This document shows, one piece after another, positions 26,436 to 34,399 of a stretch of DNA of 64,000 nt. Within the stretch, counting starts at the first letter, position 1, and each line of letters opens with the position of its first letter. The translations under genes were made by a program, and so were the position numbers. The stretch spans positions 246,727 through 310,726 of the forward strand of contig NZ_FOJN01000004.1 in NCBI RefSeq assembly GCF_900111805.1, read 5' to 3'. Source of the stretch: Rhodococcoides kroppenstedtii (GTDB lineage: Bacteria > Actinomycetota > Actinomycetes > Mycobacteriales > Mycobacteriaceae). A model generated the notes under the pieces. It made no database searches and was not told the DNA's origin. It worked only from the letters and a program-made list of their open reading frames with translations.

Positions 26436-26903
26436 ATGGCACGGAAGTACGCGACCGCCGAGCGCGTCGACCTCGAGACCCTGCACCGCTTCGTCGCCGA
26501 CCGGCATCGGGCGACGCTGGTGACCCATCGTCGGTCCGGTGGCCTGCAGATCTCGCCGGTGACGTGCGGTCTGGACGACGCCGGGCGCATCGTGATCTCC
26601 ACCTACCCGCAGCGGGCCAAGACGGTGAACATCCGCCACTCGTCGTCGGTGACGCTGTGCGTCCACTCCGACGACTGGGACGGACCCTACGTGCAGATCG
26701 ACGGCACCGCCGAGGTGCTCGACCTGCCGGATTCGGTGGAGCCGCTGGTCGACTACTACCGCTCGATCGCCGGCGAGCATCCGGACTGGGACGAGTACCG
26801 CGAGGCCATGCGCACCCAGGGCAAGTCGATCCTGCGCATCTCGATCGACACCTGGGGGCCGGTGGCGACCGGGGGTTTCCCGGCCCCCACGGACGAGTCC
26901 TGA
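26436..26903 (+). CDS. PPOX-class F420-dependent oxidoreductase
   Basis: A 155-residue split-barrel protein of the pyridoxamine-5'-phosphate-oxidase superfamily, F420-binding type (Rv1155-like). Family features include 'HRATLVTHRRSGGLQISPV', 'PQRAKTVNIRHSSSVTLCV' and 'GPYVQIDGTAEVLDLP'. A TAAGCT hexamer ends 6 nt before the ATG, indicating a leaderless mRNA independent of the upstream EAL gene (9-bp gap). It converges with the DJ-1/PfpI gene, one base apart. Substrate unknown. Confidence 0.85.
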   Translation: MARKYATAERVDLETLHRFVADRHRATLVTHRRSGGLQISPVTCGLDDAGRIVISTYPQRAKTVNIRHSSSVTLCVHSDDWDGPYVQIDGTAEVLDLPDSVEPLVDYYRSIAGEHPDWDEYREAMRTQGKSILRISIDTWGPVATGGFPAPTDES

Positions 26904-26904
26904 G

Positions 26905-27486
26905 TCAGGCCCCGCTCGGACGCCCCTCCGCCTCGGCCACCGCGGTGACCAGGGCCTTTCCGAACGCCGGCAGGTCGTCGGGGTTCCGGCTGGAGATCAG
27001 GTTGCCGTCCACCACGACCTCCTCGTCGACGACGGTGCCGCCGGCGTTGCGAATGTCGGTCCGCACGCTCGGGTAGGACGTCAGGGTGCGTCCGCGCACG
27101 ACGTCGGCCTCGACCAACGTCCACGGCCCGTGGCAGATGACGCCGACCGGACGTCCACTGCCGACGAAGTCCCGGACGAACGCCACGGCGTCGGCGTCGG
27201 TACGCAGGGCGTCGGGATTGGTGGTGCCGCCGGGCAGCACCAACGCGTCGTAGTCGTCGATCGACGCGTCCGCGACCACGGCGTCGACCGCGAAGGTGTC
27301 CGCGGGGTTCACGTCGGACTCGTAGGCCTGGATCTCGCCGTGGGTCAAGGAGATCAGCACGGTGGTGGCGCCGGCCTCCTCGAGGGCGGTGCGGGGGTCG
27401 GTGAGCTCGGCCTGCTCCACGCCGTCGGTGGCGAGGAAGGCCACGGTGCGGCCGGTGAGCGAGGGGGATGCGGTCGATTCGGTCAT
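26905..27486 (-). CDS. DJ-1/PfpI family protein
   Basis: A 193-residue type 1 glutamine-amidotransferase-like protein of the PfpI/YhbO group (protease, glyoxalase or deglycase activities are described for relatives). The nucleophile elbow is GVICHGPWTLVEAD, with the Cys followed by His near residues 121-122, and the family acidic residue is in TDGVEQAEL near 20. The frame stays open to 27840, but the homology starts at the ATG at 27486. A stress role is likely at family level only. Confidence 0.88.
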   Translation of the reverse strand: MTESTASPSLTGRTVAFLATDGVEQAELTDPRTALEEAGATTVLISLTHGEIQAYESDVNPADTFAVDAVVADASIDDYDALVLPGGTTNPDALRTDADAVAFVRDFVGSGRPVGVICHGPWTLVEADVVRGRTLTSYPSVRTDIRNAGGTVVDEEVVVDGNLISSRNPDDLPAFGKALVTAVAEAEGRPSGA

Positions 27487-27586
27487 GTCAGCAGAGCTAC
27501 CCGGGCGCGGGGGACCGGAAACGGCGCCTCGGCCCGGCCACGACCGTGCCGCCGCGGGTGACTCCCGCCACCTCGGCCGGTGCGGA

Positions 27587-27612
27587 GATTGAGGCCCCGC
27601 CCCGTCGGGTAC
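27587..27612 (+). promoter_or_regulatory. Weak SigF-like promoter before a small membrane gene
   Basis: GATT-N16-GGGTAC: the -10 is perfect and the spacing is right, but the -35 has one mismatch to GTTT. The downstream start codon is 60 bp away. Listed as a candidate only. Confidence 0.3.
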
Positions 27613-27671
27613 CGGGATGGCGAACACCGAACGCGACACGAATGAGGACTTCCCGTGAACGAGGACCCCCG

Positions 27672-27911
27672 GTGACGACCGTGCCCCCGCCGGTAGAATC
27701 GTCGGCCCGAGCGGCGGAGACGGCTGAGGCCACCTGCCTCTTCGAATCCGCCGGCGCGGGCGCCGTCGTGCTGCTCGCCCTGTGCGTGGGCATGGCGCTG
27801 TTCGTCGCCGCTGCGCTGAGCTCCGTGGCGCTCGGCGCACTCGTCGGAGTGCTCATGATCGGCACGGCCGGGGTCATCGCCGTGACCGTGCCGATCGACA
27901 GGACCGGCTAG
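27672..27911 (+). CDS. Small two-span membrane protein, hypothetical
   Basis: A 79-residue ORF starting at a GTG (Thr-Thr-Val-Pro-Pro-Pro). After a 30-residue polar N-terminus there are two adjacent hydrophobic segments (about residues 32-54 and 56-74) rich in Ala, Val and Leu. No family is recognised. The frame is open further upstream, so the start is uncertain. The weak SigF-like promoter at 27587 would suit it. It is followed at 49 bp by another small ORF. Confidence 0.5.
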   Translation: MTTVPPPVESSARAAETAEATCLFESAGAGAVVLLALCVGMALFVAAALSSVALGALVGVLMIGTAGVIAVTVPIDRTG

Positions 27912-27959
27912 ACCGGACCGAACCGCCGCAGTGACCGGACGAGCGAGAGGAGCGACCCC

Positions 27960-28145
27960 GTGACCCAGCCGACCGAGAACAGCACCGAACTGCCGATCGA
28001 GGATGCTCTCGAGCAGCAGCGAGACCTGACCCCCGACGCCGCCGACCTGCCCGGGTCGCTGTCCCGGCTCGAGGTGTCGGACGCGGACTTCGTCGAGCAG
28101 AATCTCGACGTCCCGCTGGACGACGACGACTACGACCGGGGCTGA
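27960..28145 (+). CDS. Small acidic protein, hypothetical
   Basis: A 61-residue, strongly acidic ORF ending Asp-Asp-Asp-Asp-Tyr-Asp-Arg-Gly, with no membrane segment. The GTG start is preceded by a good ribosome site (AGAGGAG, about 7 nt). Its 3' end overlaps the end of the opposite-strand TetR gene by 16 bp. Composition and the ribosome site favour real coding. No function can be suggested. Confidence 0.6.
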   Translation: MTQPTENSTELPIEDALEQQRDLTPDAADLPGSLSRLEVSDADFVEQNLDVPLDDDDYDRG

Positions 28146-28891
28146 CCCGCGCTGTCGTCGACGGCGCCGTCCACGAGCGGGTGGTCGACCGAGTTGAACC
28201 GTGCCGGCGACCCGCCCGCGGCGGCGACGCCATGGATGCCGCCCCACACCATCATCGTGAGGTAGTCGATCAGATCGGTCGCCGACATCGACCGGTTCGA
28301 GATCCACCAGTGCGTGGCCAGCTGGACGCCGCCGACGATGCCGTAGGCCCACGGCAAGGACCCGCCGGAGTCCATGTCCATGCGGCGCAGCCGTTCCCCG
28401 AGCACGGTCGAGAGCAACTCGGCGATCATCCGCTCGGACTCGGCCACGACGTCGCGGTTCGGGCCCGAGCTGGTGCTCATCGCGTAGAGGTAGACCTCGG
28501 GATCGTCGGCGACGGTCTCGACGTACGCGGTGACCACGCGACGGGTCAGGTTGTACTCGTCGACGTCGACGGCGATCGCCTCGTAGATGCGGGGCGCGAG
28601 GGTGGTCTCCACGTACCGCTCGAGCGTGGCGTTGGTCAGATCGTTCTTGTCGGTGAAGTACCGGTAGAGGACGGTCTTCGAGATGCCGATCTCGGACGCA
28701 ATCTCGTCCATGCCGATGGACCGCCCGCGGGCGCGGATGGCGGCCAGGGTGCCGTCGACCAGCTCTTCCCGGCGTGCGATCTTGTGCTCGCGCCACCGGC
28801 GCTTGCGGCCGTCCGGCTTTCCGTCCCCGTCGTCGGCCTCGGCTGCCGATCTGCTCGCCACGCGTGGTTGCTCCGTCCCGATCCGACGCAC
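28130..28891 (-). CDS. TetR family transcriptional regulator
   Basis: A 253-residue TetR-type repressor. The helix-turn-helix lies at about residues 44-90 (GRSIGMDEIASEIGISKTVL, then YRYFTDKNDL), followed by an all-helical ligand domain ending in a hydrophilic tail. The N-terminal 35 residues are charged and low complexity. The start is a GTG at 28891. It is divergent from the DUF445 gene with about 100 bp between them, so that gene or itself is the likely target. No clear operator dyad stands out. Confidence 0.85.
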   Translation of the reverse strand: MRRIGTEQPRVASRSAAEADDGDGKPDGRKRRWREHKIARREELVDGTLAAIRARGRSIGMDEIASEIGISKTVLYRYFTDKNDLTNATLERYVETTLAPRIYEAIAVDVDEYNLTRRVVTAYVETVADDPEVYLYAMSTSSGPNRDVVAESERMIAELLSTVLGERLRRMDMDSGGSLPWAYGIVGGVQLATHWWISNRSMSATDLIDYLTMMVWGGIHGVAAAGGSPARFNSVDHPLVDGAVDDSAGQPRS

Positions 28892-28959
28892 TCATCCGAT
28901 CCGGTCGGGATCGGCGCACGTGTTCGACGCTCACGGCCCTGGTCGGGCGCGCCCGTCCA

Positions 28960-28984
28960 GTTTAGTGCCCGCGGCGACGGGCAG
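28960..28984 (+). promoter_or_regulatory. Possible SigF-like promoter of the DUF445 gene
   Basis: GTTT-N15-GGGCAG, one base from the GGGTA -10. The start site would fall within a few bases of the GTG at 28994. Weak evidence. Confidence 0.22.
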
Positions 28985-28993
28985 AATGGGCCG

Positions 28994-30259
28994 GTGCAAC
29001 TGATGAGCTTCGACGAGGACGTCAAGCGGCGGGATCTCCGCAGAATGAAGGGCGTCGCCACGGGCTTCCTCGTGTTCGCCACCGTCGTCTACCTCTACTG
29101 CCGCTGGCAGGAAAGTCGCGGCGCGGGCGACTGGGTGGGCTACGTGCGCGCCGCCTCCGAGGCGGGCATGGTGGGTGCTCTGGCGGACTGGTTCGCGGTG
29201 ACCGCCTTGTTCCGGCATCCGCTCGCGTTGCCCATTCCGCACACCGCGATCATCAAGCGCAAGAAGGACCAGCTGGGCGCGAGCCTCGGCTCGTTCGTGG
29301 GAACCAACTTCCTCGCCGTCGACGTCGTGACGCAGAAGGTGCAGGCCGCGCGGGTTCCCCTGCGGCTCGGGACCTGGCTGGCCGAGAAGAAGAACGCCGA
29401 GCGCGTCGCCGAGGAGACGGCCACCGTGCTGCGCGGCGTGCTCGACGTGCTCGACGACGAGGACATCCAGCAGGTCATCGACAACACCATCGTCAAGCGA
29501 CTCGGCGATCCGCAGTGGGGCCCGCCGATCGGGCGAGTGCTCGCGTCGTTGCTCGAGGAGAACCGGCAGAAGCCGCTCGTCGACCTGCTGGCCGAGCGTG
29601 CCCACGAGTGGGCGCAGAACAGCCTGCCGACCATCGATCGGATCGTCAGTCGCGATTCCCCGTCGTGGTCGCCCAAGTTCGTCGACGTGCTGCTCGGCGA
29701 GCGCATCCACCGCGAACTCGTCGACTTCACGTGGAAGGTGCGCTCAAACCCGCAGCACGAGTTGCGTCTGGCGGCCGACAAGTTCCTCGTCGACTTCGCG
29801 AACGATCTGCAGCACGATCCGGAGACCATCGCGAAGGCCGAGTCGATCAAGTCGGAGATCATGGGCCGCGACGAGGTCACCGGGCTGGCCGCGGCGTCGT
29901 GGAAGGTGGCCAAACGGCTCATCGTGGACTCGGTCGACGATCCGAACAGCACGCTGCGCGCGACTATCGCCCAGAACGTGCAGAAGTTCGGGCTGCGGCT
30001 GCGGGACGACACCGCCGTGCGGGAGAAGGCCGACGGGTGGTTGCTCGCCGGTGTGCGCTACATCGTCGAGAACTACACCGACGAGATCACCACCGTCATC
30101 ACCGACACGGTCGCGCGCTGGGACGCCGACGAGGCGTCGCGGAAGATCGAACTGCAGGTCGGGCGGGATCTGCAGTTCATCCGCATCAACGGCACGGTCG
30201 TCGGGTCGCTCGCCGGACTGGCCATCTACACGGCGTCGGACCTGCTCTTCGGGCACTGA
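28994..30259 (+). CDS. DUF445 family membrane protein
   Basis: A 421-residue protein of the DUF445/YjiN family. An N-terminal span (about residues 18-37, TGFLVFATVVYLY) and the family segment GMVGALADWFAVTALFRHPL near 56-75 are visible. It has a long amphipathic central region, and a C-terminal hydrophobic stretch (VVGSLAGLAIYTASDLLFG). The start may be the GTG at 28994 or the ATG three codons later; neither has a strong ribosome site. It is divergent from the TetR gene. Family function is unknown, with envelope association assumed from the membrane segments. Confidence 0.82.
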   Translation: MQLMSFDEDVKRRDLRRMKGVATGFLVFATVVYLYCRWQESRGAGDWVGYVRAASEAGMVGALADWFAVTALFRHPLALPIPHTAIIKRKKDQLGASLGSFVGTNFLAVDVVTQKVQAARVPLRLGTWLAEKKNAERVAEETATVLRGVLDVLDDEDIQQVIDNTIVKRLGDPQWGPPIGRVLASLLEENRQKPLVDLLAERAHEWAQNSLPTIDRIVSRDSPSWSPKFVDVLLGERIHRELVDFTWKVRSNPQHELRLAADKFLVDFANDLQHDPETIAKAESIKSEIMGRDEVTGLAAASWKVAKRLIVDSVDDPNSTLRATIAQNVQKFGLRLRDDTAVREKADGWLLAGVRYIVENYTDEITTVITDTVARWDADEASRKIELQVGRDLQFIRINGTVVGSLAGLAIYTASDLLFGH

Positions 30260-30290
30260 CGCGCCGGTGTGATCGGCGTTACGCACACAC

Positions 30291-30319
30291 TGCTAGCAAA
30301 GTGCTTGCTCTTGCTAGCA
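30291..30319. promoter_or_regulatory. Paired TGCTAGCA palindromes, candidate operator of the HTH regulator
   Basis: Two perfect 8-bp palindromes TGCTAGCA at 30291-30298 and 30312-30319 are spaced 21 bp centre to centre, two helical turns, with GTGCTTGCT between them. They lie 54 bp upstream of the HTH gene. The face-to-face placement suggests cooperative binding of two dimers. Confidence 0.6.
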
Positions 30320-30372
30320 CCCCTCGTTATCGTGGTCTTCGCACGGCACGGCCGATCACGGGAGGTGCAGCG

Positions 30373-30837
30373 ATGGCGAACTCGGACACCGACAGCGGTG
30401 GCGACGCGCAGTCGTCTCCCGGCGATCTCGCGGCGCGAGTCGTCAGCACCGCGACGTCGGACATCGGGAGCTTCATCCGGTCGCAGCGGGAGTCGGCGCA
30501 GGTGTCCCTGCGTCAGCTCGCCCAAACGGCCGGTGTCAGCAATCCGTATCTGAGTCAGATCGAACGTGGGCTGCGCAAGCCGTCCGCGGAGGTACTGGCC
30601 TCGATCGCGAAGGGTCTTCGGGTGTCCTCGGAGGTCCTCTACGTGCGCGCCGGTCTGCTCGAGGAGCGGCCGCACAGTCCCGTCGTCGACGCTGTTCACG
30701 GCGACGAATCCATCACCGAACGGCAGAAACAGGTGCTGCTGGAGATCTACTACTCGTTCCGGCGTGAGAACGACGCCGGACCCGAGGACGAGACTCCCGG
30801 CCGCACCCCGATGACCCCAACGACCACAGGAGAGTGA
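30373..30837 (+). CDS. XRE-type regulator upstream of hbhA (Rv0474 / MLDSR type)
   Basis: A 154-residue DNA-binding protein with a Cro/XRE helix-turn-helix at about residues 31-90 (SLRQLAQTAGVSNPYLSQIE). A C-terminal extension is rich in acidic and Pro/Thr residues. The ATG at 30373 follows GGGAGGT. It lies one base before the HbhA-like gene. In R. jostii the equivalent neighbour regulates the lipid-droplet protein MLDS; in mycobacteria it precedes hbhA. The paired palindromes just upstream suggest autoregulation of the two-gene unit. Confidence 0.88.
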   Translation: MANSDTDSGGDAQSSPGDLAARVVSTATSDIGSFIRSQRESAQVSLRQLAQTAGVSNPYLSQIERGLRKPSAEVLASIAKGLRVSSEVLYVRAGLLEERPHSPVVDAVHGDESITERQKQVLLEIYYSFRRENDAGPEDETPGRTPMTPTTTGE

Positions 30838-30838
30838 C

Positions 30839-31657
30839 ATGACCGATCCCAAGTTCGACAACGTCAAGACCCCGCTGTACGCCGCCGTGGGTGCCGGCGA
30901 CGCCGTGGTGCAGGCCGTGGCCGATGTGGTGGCCCAGGTCCGCAATCGCGCCGAGAGCACGCAGGCCGACGTGGGCGACCGCGTCGACACCGCCCGCGCC
31001 CGCCTCGCGGACCTGCAGGAAGACGTGACCGAGAGCGTCGAGACGCTCCGGAACCGACTCGAGGCGCTGCCGCAGGAACTGCCGGAGGAGATCGCCGAGC
31101 TGCGCGAGCGCTTCACCCCCGAGGAGCTGCGCAAGGTCGCCGAGGCGTACCTCAAGGTGGCGTCCGACCTCTACACCGCCCTCGCGGAGCGCGGCGAGGA
31201 GACCGTCGAGCGCATCCGCAAGAACCCGCAGATCGAGGAGGGCCTCGAGCGCGCCAACAAGGCCGCCAACGACGCCGTCGACCTCACCGAGGACACCCTC
31301 GGCACCGTCGCCTCGCAGACCCGCGCCGTCGGTGAGCGCGCCGCCGCGCTGGCGGGCCGCGCCTCGACGCGAGTCCAGGAGGGCGCCGACGAGGCCGCCG
31401 AGGCCATCAAGGACGGCGCCGACGAGGTCAGCGAGAACCTCGACGAGGCCGGCAGCAAGGCCAAGACGGCCGGCCAGAAGGCCTCCGACAAGGTCTCCGG
31501 TGCCGCCGGCACGGTCGAGGGCAAGACGCGTAACGACGCGAACTCGCCCATCAAGAAGACGCCGGCCAAGAAGACCACCCCGGCCGCGAAGTCGACCACC
31601 CCGGCGAAGAAGACCCCCGCCAAGAAGGCCACCCCGGCCAAGAAGAGCACCAGCTGA
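30839..31657 (+). CDS. hbhA: HbhA-like / lipid-droplet-associated protein
   Basis: A 272-residue protein: helical coiled-coil N-terminal two thirds (VQAVADVVAQVRNRAE, LADLQEDVTESVETL), then an Ala/Glu/Asp-rich segment, then a Lys-Pro-Ala tail with repeated PAKK units (residues about 235-272). In mycobacteria the Lys-rich tail of HbhA binds heparan sulfate; in Rhodococcus the homologue MLDS coats lipid droplets and its tail binds DNA. An amphipathic helix and lack of signal peptide fit the latter. It is translationally coupled to its regulator and ended by a strong hairpin. Confidence 0.88.
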   Translation: MTDPKFDNVKTPLYAAVGAGDAVVQAVADVVAQVRNRAESTQADVGDRVDTARARLADLQEDVTESVETLRNRLEALPQELPEEIAELRERFTPEELRKVAEAYLKVASDLYTALAERGEETVERIRKNPQIEEGLERANKAANDAVDLTEDTLGTVASQTRAVGERAAALAGRASTRVQEGADEAAEAIKDGADEVSENLDEAGSKAKTAGQKASDKVSGAAGTVEGKTRNDANSPIKKTPAKKTTPAAKSTTPAKKTPAKKATPAKKSTS

Positions 31658-31677
31658 TCGGCTCCGCCGACGCGTCC

Positions 31678-31710
31678 CGGCCCCCGCGCACCGCTCGTGC
31701 GCGGGGGCCG
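31678..31710 (+). terminator. Hairpin terminator after the HbhA-like gene
   Basis: A perfect 13-bp stem (CGGCCCCCGCGCA / TGCGCGGGGGCCG) with a 7-nt loop begins 20 bp after the stop codon. The next gene's -10 (TAGAAT, 31720-31725) starts 10 bp later. Confidence 0.88.
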
Positions 31711-31719
31711 CGGTCGCTC

Positions 31720-31725
31720 TAGAAT
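31720..31725 (+). promoter_or_regulatory. -10 element of a leaderless promoter
   Basis: TAGAAT ends 7 nt before the ATG at 31733. The predicted start site coincides with the start codon, and there is no ribosome site. This supports the ATG at 31733 over the 12-codon longer frame. Confidence 0.55.
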
Positions 31726-31732
31726 CGGACGT

Positions 31733-32026
31733 ATGCCCCTCGCCACCAGCGCGACCAGCGCCATCGAGTACGTCCTGCAGCTCATCGCGCTGTTCGGTGT
31801 CGCGTTCGCGTTGTTCCACGCCGTCCGTCAGCGCGGGGACGCGTTCACCGCCGCGGACAAGCTGAGCAAGCAGGGATGGATCGCGATCCTCGTCATCGCT
31901 CTGCTCGTGCTTCTCGTGGTGCCCGTCATCAACTTCATCGGCATCATCGCCGTCGTCGCCATGGGTGTGTACCTGGTGGACGTCCGCCCGAAGGTCGACG
32001 ACATCCAGCGCGGACCGCGCTGGTAG
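31733..32026 (+). CDS. DUF2516 small membrane protein (Rv0476 type)
   Basis: A 97-residue protein with two or three hydrophobic segments (about 8-30, 43-62 and 64-80), ending in the conserved-looking 'YLVDVRPKVDDIQRG'. The same gene follows hbhA in mycobacteria, which supports the call. It is transcribed from its own leaderless promoter after the hbhA terminator and converges with mntH, one base apart. Function unknown. Confidence 0.82.
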   Translation: MPLATSATSAIEYVLQLIALFGVAFALFHAVRQRGDAFTAADKLSKQGWIAILVIALLVLLVVPVINFIGIIAVVAMGVYLVDVRPKVDDIQRGPRW

Positions 32027-32027
32027 G

Positions 32028-33275
32028 TCAGGCCCGGCCGGTCGCGGTCAGCCACAGCAACGCTACGTTCAGGGCCACGATCGCCCCGGTGGCCAGCGTC
32101 GCCAGGGTCACGGTGGTGCGCGAGTTCACCCGGTCGCCCATGACGCCACGGTCCGACGTGAGGCGGACCAGCGGGATCAGGGCGAACGGGATGCACATGC
32201 TCAGCACCACCTGACTGAGCACGAGAGCCAGCGTGGGATCGACACCCGCACCCAGCACGATCAGCGCGGGAATCAACGTCAGGACGCGCCGGAGCTGCAG
32301 CGGGATCCGCTTGCGCAGCAGGCCCTTCATGATCTCCGCTCCCGCGGCGCAGCCGACGGCGGTCGAGGCGAGGCCCGACGTCAGCAGTCCGACGGCGAAG
32401 ACCGCGGCCACCGACGGCCCGAGCGTGCTCTGAATCGCGGCATGCGCGCCGTCGATGGTGTCGGTGCCCTCGCGGCCGAGCAGCGAGGACGCCGCGAGCA
32501 GCAGCATGCCGATGTTCACCGTGCCCGCGACGATCAACGCGAACGTCACGTCCCACTTGGTCACCCGCAGCAGCCGATCCAGCTTCACGGGATCCGTCTC
32601 CACCCCGTGCCGATCTCGCGCCAACGCCGAGTGCAGGTAGATGGCGTGCGGCATCACCGTCGCGCCCAGCATGCTTGCGGCCAGCAGGACCGACCCGCTG
32701 CCGTCGAAGCCGGGGATCAGGCCGCCCGCGACTCCGGCGGCGTCGACGTCGGAGAAGAAGAGCCCGGTGAGAAAGCCGACGGTGATCACCGCGAGCATGC
32801 CGATGACGACGAACTCGAACGTGCGCTGGCCGCGTCGGGACTGGACGGCCAGCACGATCATCGACACCACGCCCGTGATCAGGCCGCCGATCGGAAGCGG
32901 GATGCCGAAGAGCAGCCGCAGGGCGATGGCTCCGCCGATCACCTCGGCGATGTCGGTGGCGACGGCCACCGCCTCGGCCTGCACCCAGAACGCGCGTCGT
33001 GGCCACGGGCGCATCCGGTCGCCGAGAACCTCGGGCAAGGAGCGCCCGGAGACCAGGCCGAGCTTGGCCGACAGGTACTGGACCAGTACCGCCATCGCGT
33101 TCGCGGCCACCAGCACCCAGACCAGCAGATACCCGTACCGCGCGCCGGCCGTCAGGTTGGCCGCGACGTTGCCCGGATCGACGTAGGCGATGGCGGCGAC
33201 GAACGCCGGGCCCAGCAGCATCACCGAGCGGGTGCGGCCGGGAACCGCCGCACGAAACGCGAGTCGATCGGACAT
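32028..33275 (-). CDS. mntH: NRAMP-family divalent metal transporter
   Basis: A 415-residue proton-coupled Mn2+/Fe2+ importer with about eleven hydrophobic spans. The NRAMP metal-binding motifs are present: DPGN in span 1 (residues 33-36) and the MPH motif in span 6 (GATVMPHAIYLHS). I chose the ATG at 33275, which lies 7 nt after a TACACT hexamer on this strand (leaderless), over a GTG ten codons upstream. A GTTCGG-N4-CCGAAC dyad lies just upstream and might bind a metal regulator. Confidence 0.94.
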   Translation of the reverse strand: MSDRLAFRAAVPGRTRSVMLLGPAFVAAIAYVDPGNVAANLTAGARYGYLLVWVLVAANAMAVLVQYLSAKLGLVSGRSLPEVLGDRMRPWPRRAFWVQAEAVAVATDIAEVIGGAIALRLLFGIPLPIGGLITGVVSMIVLAVQSRRGQRTFEFVVIGMLAVITVGFLTGLFFSDVDAAGVAGGLIPGFDGSGSVLLAASMLGATVMPHAIYLHSALARDRHGVETDPVKLDRLLRVTKWDVTFALIVAGTVNIGMLLLAASSLLGREGTDTIDGAHAAIQSTLGPSVAAVFAVGLLTSGLASTAVGCAAGAEIMKGLLRKRIPLQLRRVLTLIPALIVLGAGVDPTLALVLSQVVLSMCIPFALIPLVRLTSDRGVMGDRVNSRTTVTLATLATGAIVALNVALLWLTATGRA

Positions 33276-33307
33276 GGCGGTCAGTGTAGGGGACACCGGA
33301 CGCAAGA

Positions 33308-33323
33308 GTTCGGCTACCCGAAC
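33308..33323. promoter_or_regulatory. Inverted repeat upstream of mntH
   Basis: GTTCGG-CTAC-CCGAAC, a perfect 6-bp dyad, about 33 bp upstream of the mntH start and 48 bp upstream of the divergent HAMP gene. It could be an operator for either. The binding protein is unknown. Confidence 0.35.
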
Positions 33324-33370
33324 ATTGCCGGCTCAGGCTGGTCTCAGGTGCGCGGAGGACACTGCCCACC

Positions 33371-34384
33371 ATGCCCGCCTTCCGGCGCACCCGGTGGCCG
33401 CACACCGTCCGGCGGAGGTGGTGGCCCGACACCGCACGGTGGTCCCTGGTCCACCGACTGCGCGTGCAGATCGGCCTCACGACCATCGTCCTGCTGGCCG
33501 GCTTCTCGCTCTGCACCCACGTCGCCGCCCAGCATCTCCTCTCCTCGCGTGTGCAGACCGAACTCACCTCGCGCATCACCGGCATCGTCACCGCCTCCGC
33601 CACGGAACAACGCCTCGCGACGGCCACCACCCTGTTCCGGCCGATGGACGGCAGCGCCCCGGTCGACGCGATCTACCGTGACGGCGCGCTCCTCACCTCC
33701 TACCCGGTGGGCGGCCACGGCCCGTTCCTGGCCTCCGACGGCGGACCGTCGTCCCTCGCCCGCGAGCTCGCGTCACGCGCGACCGACACCGTCGCGTTCG
33801 TCGACGTCGGGGACTGGACCATCGGCTACGTGACCGCTCCCGGCACCGGGAGCGACGGCGACGCCGGGGGACCGGCGAGCGTCGTCATGGTCGCCAACTC
33901 CCTCGACACGCTGCACGCCCAGCTGCGCCGACTCGACGTCGCGCTGGTCATCTTCACGGCGGCGGTGTGGCTGGTCGCCTACGTGCTCACCGCCGTCGTG
34001 CTGACGACGGGGCTCCGGCCGGTCCGGCGGCTGCGGCTCGCGTTCGAGCGGGTGGTGACCACGGCGGACCTCGCGCCGGTGGCCGTCGTCGGCGACCGGG
34101 AACTGGCGGCGCTCGCGGTGCGGTTCAACGCGATGATGGACGCCGTCGACTCCTCGAACCGCGCGCAGAAGGACCTCGTCATCGCGGCCGGGGAAGACCT
34201 GCGTCAGCCGCTCGCCGACCTGCGCGAGCGCCTCGATCGCGCGGAACGCGACCCGGACGACACCACGATCTACCGCGACGCCGTCGCCCGGATCGACGAT
34301 CTGACCGCCACCGTCAACGGGCTGGTCGACGGTGCGCGACGGGCGGCGGGGAGCGATGTCACCGAGAAGCCGAGAAAGACGTGA
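33371..34384 (+). CDS. Histidine-kinase-like membrane protein lacking kinase core
   Basis: A 337-residue protein with the N-terminal half of a sensor kinase: membrane span (about 33-55), extracellular region (about 56-190), second span (about 192-215), HAMP-like linker (about 216-270) and a short DHp-like helix. At the position of the phospho-acceptor box the sequence is AGEDLRQPLADL, with Glu where His is expected, and the ATP-binding domain is absent. The protein ends with basic residues. It may be a signalling remnant or a partner/inhibitor of another kinase. It is divergent from mntH; no response regulator is adjacent. Confidence 0.75.
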   Translation: MPAFRRTRWPHTVRRRWWPDTARWSLVHRLRVQIGLTTIVLLAGFSLCTHVAAQHLLSSRVQTELTSRITGIVTASATEQRLATATTLFRPMDGSAPVDAIYRDGALLTSYPVGGHGPFLASDGGPSSLARELASRATDTVAFVDVGDWTIGYVTAPGTGSDGDAGGPASVVMVANSLDTLHAQLRRLDVALVIFTAAVWLVAYVLTAVVLTTGLRPVRRLRLAFERVVTTADLAPVAVVGDRELAALAVRFNAMMDAVDSSNRAQKDLVIAAGEDLRQPLADLRERLDRAERDPDDTTIYRDAVARIDDLTATVNGLVDGARRAAGSDVTEKPRKT

Positions 34385-34399
34385 CCTAGGGTTACGGCC

